Shown: positions 34,130 through 43,835, counted from the first letter of the stretch. The stretch: 64,000 nucleotides of DNA from Olivibacter domesticus (GCF_900109575.1 NZ_FOAF01000015.1:1-64000), one strand, 5' to 3'. Program-made: numbers and translations. Notes: generated by a model not told the origin, from the sequence alone.

Positions 34130-34924
34130 TTAGATTATGGATAAACTATGGCCACTTAATAGCATGACGATAATAATCGCCCCAATTACAATTCTATACC
34201 AGCCAAATGCTTTGAATCCATATTTGGTTACAAAGCCAATAAAACTTTTAATGGCAATGATGGCAACAATGAATCCAAGCACATTTCCTATAATTAATAC
34301 ATTCACTTCTTGCGACGTGAACTGGTTCCCATCTTTATAAAAATCTAATAATTTTTTGGCTGTAGCGCCGAACATAGTAGGTACCGCTAAAAAGAAGGAG
34401 AATTCCGCTGCTGCTTTCCTAGATAAATTTTGTGCCATACCGCCAACTATCGTAGCGCCAGACCTCGAAGTGCCTGGAATCATTGCTAAACATTGAAACA
34501 GGCCAATTTTGAGCGCAGTAAAATACGATATGTTATCCGAGTCTTCAATCTGTGGCTTATTAAACCATTTATCTACAAATAACAATATTATACCACCTAT
34601 TACCAAGGTAATTGCAACCGTCATGGGACTTTCCAGCATATTATCAATAACATCACTAAACAGTAAACCAAAAACTGCAGCGGGGATAAACGCAACTAAA
34701 AGTTTAAAATAAAAATCTAACGACTTGAAGAATCGCTTAAAATAAAGAACAACTACTGATATGATAGTCCCCAGCTGAATCGCTACGGTAAAAAGCTTTA
34801 CAAAAGCGGAGGGTTCTATACCCAGTAGGGCAGTAGCGATGATGAGGTGGCCGGTGGATGATACGGGTAAGAATTCTGTTAAACCTTCTACAATGGCTAA
34901 AACAATCGTTTCTATTAAAGTCAT
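34130..34924 (-). CDS. uppP: undecaprenyl-diphosphate phosphatase
   Basis: Recycles the lipid carrier for peptidoglycan synthesis by removing a phosphate from undecaprenyl diphosphate. The 264-residue BacA-type membrane protein shows [14 protein letters not shown] (13-26) and PGTSRSGAT, the catalytic motifs, and about eight hydrophobic helices. The ATG overlaps the stop codon of the upstream DUF3098 gene by 1 bp (translational coupling likely). It is part of the conserved ftsX operon linking cell division and cell-wall carrier recycling. Confidence 0.96.
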   Translation of the reverse strand: MTLIETIVLAIVEGLTEFLPVSSTGHLIIATALLGIEPSAFVKLFTVAIQLGTIISVVVLYFKRFFKSLDFYFKLLVAFIPAAVFGLLFSDVIDNMLESPMTVAITLVIGGIILLFVDKWFNKPQIEDSDNISYFTALKIGLFQCLAMIPGTSRSGATIVGGMAQNLSRKAAAEFSFFLAVPTMFGATAKKLLDFYKDGNQFTSQEVNVLIIGNVLGFIVAIIAIKSFIGFVTKYGFKAFGWYRIVIGAIIIVMLLSGHSLSII

Positions 34925-35166
34925 TATTTATTTTCTTTGTTGGGGTTTCTTAAGATGGCTACAATGCCTAATGCAAAACCAGCTACCACAACCAAAGGTG
35001 CCAAGGTGATTTTAGTGAAGCTATATATATCTGTTTTACCGGCCATTAAAATAAATCCTATAATGACTATTACAATACTTAAAAGCATTAATTGATAATT
35101 CAATTTACCAAAAACAAAGTTTGCTTTTTGTGGAGGGGGTGTTGTTTTTTTTCTTTCTTGAGACAT
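34924..35166 (-). CDS. DUF3098 small membrane protein
   Basis: An 80-residue protein with two predicted helices (about 28-47 and 52-72) and a charged, proline-rich N-terminus ([20 protein letters not shown]). This small membrane protein is conserved in Bacteroidota exactly between ftsX and uppP. Function unknown; the gene order suggests a role in division or envelope assembly. It overlaps uppP by 1 bp. Confidence 0.85.
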   Translation of the reverse strand: MSQERKKTTPPPQKANFVFGKLNYQLMLLSIVIVIIGFILMAGKTDIYSFTKITLAPLVVVAGFALGIVAILRNPNKENK

Positions 35167-35188
35167 AATAATAAAATTAAGACAAGGC

Positions 35189-36067
35189 TTATCTATATAG
35201 ATCGTTCATGCGTAACCGCAAATATTTACTTACAGCAAAATAGGTGCTTGCTCCCGATATAAGAATGCCTAAGCAGATGACGCCGATGAATATGAGCGCA
35301 AATTCAAAATAGTTACGCAAAATAACGATTTCGGGAATTTGCTCCTGTGCAAAATATAAAGTTACCAGTAGTAATATAATAGCAATTAACCCACCTAACA
35401 ATCCGTGTAAAATGCCGTATCCCAGAAAAGGACGTCTAATGAAACCCTTTGTCGCGCCAACCATTTGCATACTTTTAATAAGAAAACGTTGCGAATAAAT
35501 AGCTAAACGGATAGTGTTGTTAATGAGCGCTACTGCAATGATAAGTAATATAGCAGCAAAAGCTAAAATAATTAAACCTATTATACGGATATTTTGGTTA
35601 ACCATATCTATCAGCGAGTCTTGATATACCACTTCTTTAACTAGGCTGTTTTCTGAGATCTGTTTAGAGAAAGTTTCTACGCCTGCTTTGTTTGCATAAT
35701 CTGCCTTTAGGTATACATCAATAGAAGATAAAAGTGGATTGTACCCCAAGAATTTCACAAAGTCTTCTCCAAGATCATTTTGTAAATTTCTAGCAGCGAG
35801 CTCTTTGCTTACGTATTGGGTTCGCAATACAGCAGGATTGCCATCGAGCTCCTTTTGCAGACTTAAGATATCGGCTTCGGTTACGCCATCATTTACGATG
35901 ATATTAAGTACAATATTTTCTTTTACATAGTTAGATAGGTTTTTGGCGTGCACCAAGATAAGACCCAGCAAGCCCGTCATTAATAGCACCAACGCTATAC
36001 TTATAACAGTTGAAATATATACCGACTTTGTTTTACGTGATGATGTGCTTACTTCAAATTCTTCCAT
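35189..36067 (-). CDS. ftsX: cell-division protein FtsX
   Basis: The 292-residue FtsX-type membrane protein that couples the FtsE ATPase to cell-wall hydrolases at division. It has one N-terminal helix (about 18-42), a periplasmic loop with NIIVNDGVTEADILSLQKEL, then three C-terminal helices of the FtsX/MacB permease domain (about 165-285). I chose the ATG at 36067 (MEEFEVSTSSRKTKS) instead of a TTG 30 bp upstream. ftsE is not in this window next to it. First gene of the five-gene operon and divergent from leuS. Confidence 0.93.
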   Translation of the reverse strand: MEEFEVSTSSRKTKSVYISTVISIALVLLMTGLLGLILVHAKNLSNYVKENIVLNIIVNDGVTEADILSLQKELDGNPAVLRTQYVSKELAARNLQNDLGEDFVKFLGYNPLLSSIDVYLKADYANKAGVETFSKQISENSLVKEVVYQDSLIDMVNQNIRIIGLIILAFAAILLIIAVALINNTIRLAIYSQRFLIKSMQMVGATKGFIRRPFLGYGILHGLLGGLIAIILLLVTLYFAQEQIPEIVILRNYFEFALIFIGVICLGILISGASTYFAVSKYLRLRMNDLYR

Positions 36068-36103
36068 GCGTAAATGTTTGATTTGCGAAATTAACAATTA
36101 CAT

Positions 36104-36131
36104 ATGAGATATAAGATATGAGATGTGAGAT
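36104..36131. repeat. four tandem heptamers (ATGAGAT-type) in the ftsX/leuS intergenic region
   Basis: Direct tandem array: ATGAGAT, ATAAGAT, ATGAGAT, GTGAGAT (four units of 7 bp with two substitutions). It lies between the divergent ftsX and leuS starts, in the -33 zone of the predicted leuS promoter. Copy-number change would alter the spacing. Confidence 0.75.
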
Positions 36132-36137
36132 TTTTCG

Positions 36138-36145
36138 TACTTTCG
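36138..36145 (+). promoter_or_regulatory. putative leuS -7 element (TACTTTCG)
   Basis: TACTTTCG differs from TAnnTTTG by one base and lies 24 bp before the leuS start. The heptamer array occupies its upstream -33 zone. Confidence 0.4.
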
Positions 36146-36169
36146 CAAGTCATACTGTAATGTGTTATA

Positions 36170-38959
36170 ATGGACTATCAATTTCGAACTATAGAAAAAA
36201 AATGGCAAAAGTTTTGGGCTTCTAACCAAACGTTTAAAGTGAGTAATACGTCAAATAAGCCAAAATATTATGTGTTAGATATGTTTCCTTATCCTTCAGG
36301 AGCCGGTTTGCACGTTGGTCATCCATTGGGATATATCGCTTCTGATATATTTACACGCTATAAGCGATTAAAAGGCTTTAATGTTCTGCATCCAATGGGA
36401 TATGACTCCTTTGGTTTACCTGCTGAACAATATGCTATACAAACAGGTCAACATCCTGCAATTACTACCGATACGAATATAAAACGTTATCGTGAGCAAT
36501 TAGATAATATAGGTTTTTCTTTTGATTGGAGCCGTGAAATAAGAACCAGTAGTCCATCTTATTATAAGTGGACACAATGGATTTTTATGCAGCTTTTCAA
36601 TTCATATTACAATACTGATATGGATAAAGCCCAATCGATCGAGTCTTTAATAGCTAAGTTTGAGCAAAATGGAAGTGAAGGAGTACATGCTGTAAGCGAT
36701 GAAGATGCCTCGAATTTTACTGCTGCAGATTGGAATCACTTTGATGAAGAGCGCAAACAAGTAGAATTATTAAAATATAGGCTAGCTTACCTTAGAGAAA
36801 GCTCTGTAAATTGGTGCCAGGCATTGGGGACTGTATTAGCGAATGATGAAGTTAAAGATGGTGTCTCTGAAAGAGGGGGATACCCTGTTATTCAAAAGAA
36901 AATGATGCAATGGAGCATGCGCATCACCGCCTATGCTGAACGCTTATTAGAAGGGTTAGATACAGTGGATTGGCCTGAACCATTGGTGGAGATGCAACGA
37001 AACTGGATAGGAAAAAGCATTGGAGCGAGCGTTAAATTCGAAGTCGCTGACAGGCAGGAACCCACTTTTGTGGAAGTGTTTACTACCCGTGTGGATACTA
37101 TTTATGGTGTTAGTTTTGTCGTTTTAGCCCCTGAGCATGAGCTAGTCGCTTCTTTGGTTAAAGCTGAGCAACAGCAGGAGGTGGATCAATATATTGAACA
37201 GACCAAAAAGAAATCTGAACGAGATAGAATGGCTGATACCAGATCTGTATCAGGTGCATTTACAGGTAGTTATGTGCTTCATCCTTTGACGGAGGAAAAA
37301 ATTCCCGTATGGATCGCAGACTATGTGCTAGCAGGCTATGGAACCGGTGCTGTAATGGCTGTGCCGTCGGGTGATCAGCGTGATTATCTTTTTGCGAAAC
37401 ATTTTAATTTACCCATTATTAAAATACTTGATAGCCAGCAATTAGAAGAAGAGGCTGATAGTAGAAAAGAAGGGGTGTACGTTCATTCGGATCTAATTAA
37501 TGGTTTGACTTATGAAGCGGCTGTACCTGTACTTATTAAAGAGCTGGAGAAGAAAAAAGCAGGTAAAGCGAAAATTAACTTCAGAATGCGAGATGCTATC
37601 TTCGGCAGACAGCGTTATTGGGGCGAGCCTGTGCCCGTATATTTTAAGAATGAAACACCTTACCTAATAAAAGAACAAGAACTACCTCTTTTGTTGCCAG
37701 AAGTTGATAAGTATTTGCCAACGGAAAGTGGCGAACCACCATTAGGTAGAGCAAAAGATTGGAAGTATCAGCAAATGTACGAGTATGAACTAAGCACAAT
37801 GCCTGGCTGGGCCGGTTCAAGTTGGTATTGGTATCGATATATGGATGCAGAAAACGATCGAGTGTTTGCATCTAAAGAAGCTGTTGATTATTGGAAGGCG
37901 GTTGACTTGTATATAGGAGGTTCAGAACATGCTACTGGGCATTTATTATATAGCCGTTTCTGGAATAAGTTTTTAAAGGATATTGGTGTGGTAAAAGAAG
38001 AGGAACCCTTTAAGAAACTCATTAATCAGGGAATGATTCAAGGCCGCTCAAATTTTATCTATCGTTTATTGGATGAAAACGGAACAGGAACAAATACTTT
38101 TGTTTCCTATGGATTACTGCAACAGTATAAGACGACGGCTTTGCATGTAGATGTGAATATTGTCCATAATGATGTGCTAGACCTCGCAAAATTTAGGAGC
38201 TCCAGACCCGAATACGAAAATGCAGATTTTATCCTTGAAGACGGCCGATATGTTTGTGGCCATGAGGTCGAAAAGATGTCGAAATCTAAATTCAATGTTG
38301 TAAATCCGGATGATATAATAGCCCAGTATGGCGCTGATACCTTACGGATGTACGAAATGTTTCTTGGTCCTCTTGAACAAAGTAAACCTTGGAATACAAA
38401 TGGCATTGAGGGGGTATATAAATTTTTGCGAAAATTTTGGAAATTATTTCACGATCCACAACTCAATTTTCATGTATCTGATGAAAGACCAACAAAGGCT
38501 GAATTAAAATCTCTACATAAGATAATAAAAAAGGTGGAAGATGACATAGAACGTTTTTCGTTTAATACATCTGTATCCAGTTTTATGATATGTGTAAATG
38601 AATTAACCGATCTAAACTGCAATAAACGCGAAATTCTTCAGGAACTCATTGTCGTTTTATCGCCTTATGCACCGCATATCTGTGAAGAGCTTTGGGAATT
38701 GCTGGGTAATGAGGCCGGTTCCTTGTCTTACGTGAGCTATCCTAAGTTTAACCCTGATTTTCTCATTGAAAACGAATTTGAATATCCTATTTCATTTAAT
38801 GGCAAGATGCGCATGAAATTGAATATGTCTTTAAGTTTAGAACCTGACGATATTGAAAAAGAGGTGTTAAATAATGAAGATGTGCAGCGTTATATCGATG
38901 GTAAACAGCCTAAAAAGGTAATTATAGTAAAAGGTAAAATAGTTAATATAGTAGTTTAA
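36170..38959 (+). CDS. leuS: leucyl-tRNA synthetase
   Basis: Class I aminoacyl-tRNA synthetase of 929 residues that charges tRNA-Leu. HIGH motif HVGH (48-51) in [16 protein letters not shown] and KMSKS (702-706) bracket the catalytic core. An editing (CP1) domain lies in between (for example the TRVDTIYG and [15 protein letters not shown] motifs). The C-terminal anticodon domain is complete. The protein is somewhat longer than the E. coli enzyme (860), mostly through inserts near residues 140-200 and 620-690, common in Bacteroidota. Ends in a 11-bp hairpin before the convergent DUF1338 gene. Confidence 0.97.
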   Translation: MDYQFRTIEKKWQKFWASNQTFKVSNTSNKPKYYVLDMFPYPSGAGLHVGHPLGYIASDIFTRYKRLKGFNVLHPMGYDSFGLPAEQYAIQTGQHPAITTDTNIKRYREQLDNIGFSFDWSREIRTSSPSYYKWTQWIFMQLFNSYYNTDMDKAQSIESLIAKFEQNGSEGVHAVSDEDASNFTAADWNHFDEERKQVELLKYRLAYLRESSVNWCQALGTVLANDEVKDGVSERGGYPVIQKKMMQWSMRITAYAERLLEGLDTVDWPEPLVEMQRNWIGKSIGASVKFEVADRQEPTFVEVFTTRVDTIYGVSFVVLAPEHELVASLVKAEQQQEVDQYIEQTKKKSERDRMADTRSVSGAFTGSYVLHPLTEEKIPVWIADYVLAGYGTGAVMAVPSGDQRDYLFAKHFNLPIIKILDSQQLEEEADSRKEGVYVHSDLINGLTYEAAVPVLIKELEKKKAGKAKINFRMRDAIFGRQRYWGEPVPVYFKNETPYLIKEQELPLLLPEVDKYLPTESGEPPLGRAKDWKYQQMYEYELSTMPGWAGSSWYWYRYMDAENDRVFASKEAVDYWKAVDLYIGGSEHATGHLLYSRFWNKFLKDIGVVKEEEPFKKLINQGMIQGRSNFIYRLLDENGTGTNTFVSYGLLQQYKTTALHVDVNIVHNDVLDLAKFRSSRPEYENADFILEDGRYVCGHEVEKMSKSKFNVVNPDDIIAQYGADTLRMYEMFLGPLEQSKPWNTNGIEGVYKFLRKFWKLFHDPQLNFHVSDERPTKAELKSLHKIIKKVEDDIERFSFNTSVSSFMICVNELTDLNCNKREILQELIVVLSPYAPHICEELWELLGNEAGSLSYVSYPKFNPDFLIENEFEYPISFNGKMRMKLNMSLSLEPDDIEKEVLNNEDVQRYIDGKQPKKVIIVKGKIVNIVV

Positions 38960-38966
38960 GTTGGTA

Positions 38967-39005
38967 TCAACAGTATCTGCAATGTTAAGGTGCCGATACT
39001 GTTGA
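38967..39005. terminator. hairpin between leuS and convergent gene
   Basis: Eleven-base perfect arms (TCAACAGTATC at 38967-38977 and GATACTGTTGA at 38995-39005) with a 17-nt loop, 7 bp after leuS. Likely ends both converging transcripts. Confidence 0.6.
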
Positions 39006-39021
39006 CTACTTTCGTTGTGGT

Positions 39022-39927
39022 TTAATCTTTTGCCCGCGTTTGTGAACTATAAGTGCTTTCAAATATTTTATCCGCATTATTTGCTTCAAATCCGTCTCTA
39101 CGATGCTGTCTTCTTATTTGGTTAGGCGGTAGGTCTGCATATTCAGGTAATATTCTTCTTTCTGCAAATTCAACATATGAACCGGAAATAAGTTGTCTTT
39201 CACCTCCTTCAAAATTAGCGGCTATCATTTCGGCCACGGTAGCACTTTGTAATAAACCTCCATCTGGACTTTTTTTAATTTTACCGCCCGAAGTATTAAG
39301 CTTGAATCCATGTTTTTCAAGAAATTCATTAAACTCTTCAATATGGTTGTACCCCTGCTTTAAATTATGAATGCTTATGGTAAAATGATTAAGATAATAA
39401 CGATTATAAATGACCCAAGCAGCATATTCGCTTTCTTCAGCAAGTTTATTGTAATCTTCAAGGGAGGAAATTCTCCAAAGAGGACTATGTAAAAAAGAAT
39501 CTACTTCTTCGGCATTATTCAGATTCAATTTATCGACCGGGTCTGACGTAACTTCATTGGTATAACTCGATATAATTTTTTGTGCTTCATGAGAGAGATC
39601 CTGAACTCTGAGCTCGCTAACAAAAATTCGCGGATGTTTTTCAGTGGGTGGCGCATACCAATAAGCATCTAATTTTTTCGTTGGAAAGTTGTAGTAATCC
39701 CTTTTAGTATAGCCGTAGTGCGTGAAAATCTTTTCAAATGATTTGATGCCCAACTGAGGTACACCCATGGTTCGAAATGCTATATGATCATTTTCTATGT
39801 CGTCGGCATCTCGAATGACACCTTCTTGCTGCATGGCAGCAATGATTCCGCCTACATCTGGTACCCGTTCTTTGTACCTGGTCATTAATCCGTTCAAGAC
39901 GCTGTCTAATATATCAATGCGGTTCAT
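39022..39927 (-). CDS. DUF1338 family protein (2-oxoadipate dioxygenase/decarboxylase-like)
   Basis: A 301-residue protein of the DUF1338 family, whose characterised members (YdcJ/HglS) are Fe(II) enzymes that convert 2-oxoadipate to D-2-hydroxyglutarate. The pattern DHIAFRTMGVPQLGIKS gives one probable metal His, NHFTISIHNLK another, and SGSYVEFAERRIL the Glu. The family was once called a protein of unknown function. The lysine-catabolism context is not seen here, so substrate is unsupported. It lies on the minus strand, 21 bp after the leuS terminator. Confidence 0.82.
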   Translation of the reverse strand: MNRIDILDSVLNGLMTRYKERVPDVGGIIAAMQQEGVIRDADDIENDHIAFRTMGVPQLGIKSFEKIFTHYGYTKRDYYNFPTKKLDAYWYAPPTEKHPRIFVSELRVQDLSHEAQKIISSYTNEVTSDPVDKLNLNNAEEVDSFLHSPLWRISSLEDYNKLAEESEYAAWVIYNRYYLNHFTISIHNLKQGYNHIEEFNEFLEKHGFKLNTSGGKIKKSPDGGLLQSATVAEMIAANFEGGERQLISGSYVEFAERRILPEYADLPPNQIRRQHRRDGFEANNADKIFESTYSSQTRAKD

Positions 39928-40016
39928 AAGCTCACTATTTGTTACAATCTGAATTCGATTATTATTTTCGGTTCAGGTTATATGTAAAGGTAAGATTTAT
40001 ATAAATCTAAAAGAAA

Positions 40017-40529
40017 TCAAAAGGGGGCATCACTTTTAGTGTCTTGGTTGAGCTTCTTCAACATCCAGATAGTACAAGCGAAATGTCCGGAGTTGCCCAA
40101 AGGGCCTGAAAGCATTTCAAAACCTGCCTTTTCATACATGCTAACAGCCTTTTCGAATTGCGGAAAAGACTCTAGGTATAAATGCGTATAACCTAACGCG
40201 GCAGCAGCAGTAAAGCATTTTTCTAGCATCATTTTTCCAATTCCTTTTCCTCTGCTTTGATTAGACAGATAGAATTTAACAAGTTCTGCACATTTCTTGG
40301 GTAAACCTTCGGTTGGATATACACCGCAGCCACCCAATATGACCCCGTCTTCTTCTGCTACGTAATAAATACTATTAGACGGCTTGAAAAGCGCATAAAG
40401 ATTGTCAGTCGTTGGGTCGGTATAAACGGTTCCCTCTTGCGGGACATTAAATTCATCAAGCGAATTTCTTAAAATTTTAGCTAAGGCAACATTATCAGTG
40501 TCCTTTATGACCCGTATTATTATACTCAT
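40017..40529 (-). CDS. GNAT family N-acetyltransferase (170 aa)
   Basis: Acetyl-CoA-dependent acetyltransferase domain: the acetyl-CoA loop shows as QSRGKGIGKMMLE (Q/RxxGxG/A) after the core strand CAELVKFYLS, and the C-terminal pattern FEKAVSMYEKAGFEML is typical. Third gene of a three-gene operon GNAT-MarR-GNAT; it begins 14 bp after the MarR stop. Substrate unknown. Confidence 0.88.
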   Translation of the reverse strand: MSIIIRVIKDTDNVALAKILRNSLDEFNVPQEGTVYTDPTTDNLYALFKPSNSIYYVAEEDGVILGGCGVYPTEGLPKKCAELVKFYLSNQSRGKGIGKMMLEKCFTAAAALGYTHLYLESFPQFEKAVSMYEKAGFEMLSGPLGNSGHFACTIWMLKKLNQDTKSDAPF

Positions 40530-40543
40530 TCTATTTATTGTCT

Positions 40544-41026
40544 TTATTCTTTTCTTTTTATCAATTGGGCACGTTGGTAAAAGCTCTGTTTCTCCATTTC
40601 CTCTTCTACTTCTTCAATGGCCTTCATGATGTTGTTGGAAGTATCGGTTAATGTCGTCAGCGATTTAACCATGGTGTTCCAAACAGGTTTCATTTGTTCT
40701 ACTAGCATGTTACCTTTTTCAGTCAGCACCAAAAGCCTTTTTCGCTCATCCGTTTTGTCACGTTTAGACCTGATGAGCTTTTGCTTTTCTAACTCTTTTA
40801 ATAAACTAATTGTCGATGGATGTGTATAACCTATCTCGTTTGCTATTTCTACGACACTTAAAATAGGCTTTTGATATAAGGTATATATGACAGGAAACCA
40901 TTTTGGTTCGAAGGCTACTCCGTATAATTCGTATATCTTTTGTCCATCTTTCCTCAGCTGATCACTAAGTCGTTGTAACCTTGTTGAAATGGCTAATAAG
41001 CCTGATTGATCAATAACGTTATGCAT
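40544..41026 (-). CDS. MarR family transcriptional regulator
   Basis: A 160-residue winged-helix regulator: SVVEIANEIGYTHPSTISLLKELEKQKLI (HTH helices) and RSKRDKTDERKRLLVLTEKG (wing), typical of MarR. It starts inside the 3' end of the upstream GNAT gene (8-bp overlap), so the two are translationally coupled. A palindromic operator just upstream of the operon (41540-41557) makes autoregulation likely. The inducing compound is unknown. Confidence 0.92.
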   Translation of the reverse strand: MHNVIDQSGLLAISTRLQRLSDQLRKDGQKIYELYGVAFEPKWFPVIYTLYQKPILSVVEIANEIGYTHPSTISLLKELEKQKLIRSKRDKTDERKRLLVLTEKGNMLVEQMKPVWNTMVKSLTTLTDTSNNIMKAIEEVEEEMEKQSFYQRAQLIKRKE

Positions 41027-41528
41027 TACCTAACGGGGTTAGTTTCAAATGATAGAATATATTATCTACCCGTACTAGCGGGAAATTGGCTGGTAAAGTA
41101 TTTTTTTCTAGTTGAATGAAATCATTTTTTTCATAAAAGCGAAGGGCGGCTTTTAAAAGATCGACTGTACCCAAATAAAGATCTGTTATTTCATTTGTAC
41201 GGGCATAATTTATTAAATGATTAAGTAAATGCTGTGCTATGCCTAATTCCTTACCCCTGAACTCTTTTTTAACAAACATCTTCCGGATAACTCCACCTTG
41301 TCTGTCCTGCATATTAATTAAAGCGATGGTACCGATAATCTCTCCTTGATGTTTGACCCCCCAAAAACCTCCGCCGGTTTGATGATAATATTTTTCAATG
41401 TCCAATAAATCTGGTTGATCTTCAATTGTTACGGGCACCTGGTGCTCTATTTGTTGAATCGGTAAGATGAGATTTATGATTTGCGCCTCATCCACATTTC
41501 TCAATGGCTCTATTTTAACCTGAAGCAT
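41019..41528 (-). CDS. GNAT family N-acetyltransferase (169 aa)
   Basis: First gene of the GNAT-MarR-GNAT operon. Acetyl-CoA site VKKEFRGKELGIAQHLLNHL (about 90-109, R/KxxGxxLG variant) and the closing pattern ALRFYEKNDFIQL are present. The two GNAT genes of the operon are not close copies of each other. The start ATG is 11 bp downstream of a strong palindromic operator. Substrate unknown; a resistance or detoxification role is possible. Confidence 0.87.
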   Translation of the reverse strand: MLQVKIEPLRNVDEAQIINLILPIQQIEHQVPVTIEDQPDLLDIEKYYHQTGGGFWGVKHQGEIIGTIALINMQDRQGGVIRKMFVKKEFRGKELGIAQHLLNHLINYARTNEITDLYLGTVDLLKAALRFYEKNDFIQLEKNTLPANFPLVRVDNIFYHLKLTPLGNA

Positions 41529-41539
41529 TTTTATTTCAA

Positions 41540-41557
41540 AACTACGTAGTTAACTAC
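41540..41557. promoter_or_regulatory. MarR-type operator: AACTAC / GTAGTT / AACTAC
   Basis: Three alternating half-sites AACTAC, GTAGTT, AACTAC lie back to back over 18 bp, giving two overlapping perfect 12-bp palindromes (41540-41551 and 41546-41557). It sits 11 bp upstream of the first gene's start, where a bound MarR protein would block transcription. Symmetry is seen directly; binding is inferred. Confidence 0.8.
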
Positions 41558-41595
41558 ATATATGCAAATATTTTTGTAATGATCTTTTTGAAATT

Positions 41596-42738
41596 TTAAA
41601 AATAATACCTGCCTATGTGTTTTAAAATCTCCTTTTTCATTTGAACGGGGTCTATCTCTCCTTGCTTGCTGTATAATATTTTACCACCAGGAGCCACCAA
41701 TAAGGTGTAAGGGAGTGCTCCGGGCCAATTTTCGTCAATAGCTTCTATTAAATCGTATTTACTTTTGCCAGCAAATAGGAAATTTTGGTTGGCAGCTCCT
41801 TTCTTTTTTAGAAAATCTACTGCAAGTTGCGGTTTTTTGGGGTCATCCGCGCTGATGGTAATTAATTCAAATGGGCGATTCCTATACATTCTATTGATTG
41901 TAACAAACGAAGAAAATTCTGCTACACATGGGCCGCACCAGGTTGCCCAAACATTAATTAATCTAAGTTTGTCTGACTTATTTTCAATGAGCGAATCGAT
42001 TTGTGTAACTTGTATCGGATTGAGTGTAACCGGTTCCTTCGCCCAAGCCGCATCTGCTTTTTGTACGGTGTTTTCCTTCTCTGCCCATTTTACGCTACAG
42101 CCAAATGTTTTTGTTTCCTGAACGGCAACCTCTTTTTTAGCGAGCAGCGATTCTATGGCCGATATCACATTATGGTGCTGTACCTCTTTCGGGTTTTCAT
42201 TATCATCGAATCTTCCCCTATATTGTAGTGTTCTTTTGTTATCAAATATAAATACATGCGGAGTAGCTACCGCGCCATATTGTTTTGATACAATTTGTTC
42301 CTCTCCGTCGTATAAATAAGGGAAATTGAATTTTTTGTCTTGCGCACGCAGTTTCATTTCTTCTAACGAATCACTGTATTCACTATATCCCAATTCATCA
42401 AGGCGAACAGCAGAGGGATCATTTGGAGATATAGCCACTACGGAAACACCCTGACTCTGGTATTTATTAGTAAGGTTGATAATGCGATCTTCATAGGCTT
42501 GAGCAGTCGGGCAATGGTTACACGTAAATATGACTACTAAGATAGGCGACTTCTCAAAATCTTTAAGTGTATAGCGTTTATCGTCTATGCCACGGAGTGA
42601 AAAATCTGGTGCCTTGTCATTGATCTTTAATGCTTCCTGATAATTTTTCCTATGAGTAAAGGAAGTAAGGGTGCTAAATAATAATAAAAATAGCATGCCT
42701 AGCGAATAAGGGAACACATGTTTAGTTAAACGTATCAT
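41596..42738 (-). CDS. secreted two-domain thioredoxin-like protein
   Basis: A 380-residue protein with an N-terminal signal peptide or anchor (about 1-28) and two thioredoxin-fold domains. The first, about 40-205, has an AhpC/redoxin pattern with CNHC (Cys73-Cys76) in FTCNHCPTAQAYEDR. The second, about 240-380, is TlpA-like with CGPC (Cys268-Cys271) in WATWCGPCVAEFSSF. A linker of about 35 residues joins them. It likely acts in the periplasm on disulfides or redox sensing. The fusion is uncommon: the first domain is normally a stand-alone protein. Confidence 0.85.
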   Translation of the reverse strand: MIRLTKHVFPYSLGMLFLLLFSTLTSFTHRKNYQEALKINDKAPDFSLRGIDDKRYTLKDFEKSPILVVIFTCNHCPTAQAYEDRIINLTNKYQSQGVSVVAISPNDPSAVRLDELGYSEYSDSLEEMKLRAQDKKFNFPYLYDGEEQIVSKQYGAVATPHVFIFDNKRTLQYRGRFDDNENPKEVQHHNVISAIESLLAKKEVAVQETKTFGCSVKWAEKENTVQKADAAWAKEPVTLNPIQVTQIDSLIENKSDKLRLINVWATWCGPCVAEFSSFVTINRMYRNRPFELITISADDPKKPQLAVDFLKKKGAANQNFLFAGKSKYDLIEAIDENWPGALPYTLLVAPGGKILYSKQGEIDPVQMKKEILKHIGRYYF

Positions 42739-42934
42739 AATTAATAGGGATTTACTATAAACGTTAACAATAGCAACTTTAAAAATTTTACTTTATAAGC
42801 CGTAAGTGATATAATTGGTCTTTATGATGCTTTGTAATTTAATAGCAATGTAGCAAAATAAATTTTACCTTACAATAGTTAATAACACTCCTTCATAATT
42901 CATGGTGAGGGCTGCCCTCCGCAATTTGTCTTAT

Positions 42935-43333
42935 TTACCTTAGGCGATTGATGATGAAGCCGTTTTCTACCTTATGCATGCCGATCTTAGGGTAATACTC
43001 CATTGCTGTTTCAACTGAAAGCAAAAGTAACATACTCTGATCACCTATTTTCTTTTTTGTCAAAGAAACCAATTCTCTACCGATGCCAAATTTCTGATAA
43101 TGTTTTTTAACGGCAAGGTCAGAAAGGTAACAAGCAAAACAGAAATCAGTAAGCGAGCGCGCAACTCCAACAAGTTCATCACCGTTCCAGGCTGTTATCA
43201 CAAGATTAGATTGCTCATACATTTTCCCAATTCTCAATGAATCAGTTGTGGGCCTGCTTAACGGGGCGTCATTATAAAGTTCAATTATTTGTTCTGCTGA
43301 CGGAATGACGTCAACTTTATAAGTTATATTCAT
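42935..43333 (-). CDS. GNAT family N-acetyltransferase (132 aa)
   Basis: Small single-domain acetyltransferase: SDLAVKKHYQKFGIGRELVSLTKK gives the acetyl-CoA loop, and SVETAMEYYPKIGMHKVENGF the C-terminal helix. It follows the AhpD-like gene by 26 bp and is probably in the same operon. Substrate unknown. Confidence 0.88.
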   Translation of the reverse strand: MNITYKVDVIPSAEQIIELYNDAPLSRPTTDSLRIGKMYEQSNLVITAWNGDELVGVARSLTDFCFACYLSDLAVKKHYQKFGIGRELVSLTKKKIGDQSMLLLLSVETAMEYYPKIGMHKVENGFIINRLR

Positions 43334-43359
43334 TTTCTAAAGATTTCATGTAAGTTTTA

Positions 43360-43800
43360 CTATCCTTCTACCTCCCTGGCAGTTGTTATACCGATTCGAT
43401 TCCAGGCGTTCATTGCAACAATACCCATGATTACGGCAGTTGCGTACGACTGTCCTAGCAATGCTATTGCTTTATTGTATACCTCGTCTGATACTCCTTT
43501 TTCGGCAATAAGAGTCATTTCTTCCACGAGGGCCAAGATTGCTTTTTCTTCCTCCGAAAAGAGTGGAACCTCTTTCCAGGCACTTAGCAAAAATATTCTT
43601 TGTTCTGTTTCTCCGGCGGCGCGAGCATCCTTTGTATGTTTGTTTATACAATAAGCGCAACCATTAATCTGTGAAACCCTTATTTTAATTAACTCAGCAT
43701 GGGTTTTTGTTAAGGGACTTTGTGCAAGATAATTTTCAAAGGCCATCATCGCCTGGAATGCCTTGGGATCTGCTTCTTGAAGTGTTTTTCTTTTTGACAT
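43360..43800 (-). CDS. carboxymuconolactone decarboxylase (AhpD-like) family protein
   Basis: A 146-residue protein of the CMD/AhpD family. The redox CxxC motif is intact as NGCAYCINKHTKDARAAGET (Cys51-x2-Cys54 approx), suggesting a peroxidase or thiol reductant rather than a decarboxylase. It is the first gene of an operon with a GNAT gene and is divergent from the MocR regulator gene; a shared operator region lies between. Confidence 0.88.
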   Translation of the reverse strand: MSKRKTLQEADPKAFQAMMAFENYLAQSPLTKTHAELIKIRVSQINGCAYCINKHTKDARAAGETEQRIFLLSAWKEVPLFSEEEKAILALVEEMTLIAEKGVSDEVYNKAIALLGQSYATAVIMGIVAMNAWNRIGITTAREVEG

Positions 43801-43816
43801 GATATTATTTTATATT

Positions 43817-43835
43817 CAAAGATATAGTATATTTG
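43817..43835. promoter_or_regulatory. back-to-back -7 elements for the AhpD-like and MocR genes
   Basis: TATCTTTG on the minus strand (43824-43817) and TATATTTG on the plus strand (43828-43835) both match TAnnTTTG. They face away from each other, separated by 3 bp, so both divergent genes use one compact promoter region. Confidence 0.6.

Noticed and set aside
39053-39370. 105-codon open frame opposite the DUF1338 gene
   Set aside because: Antisense to a convincing gene, with no start context or motif.
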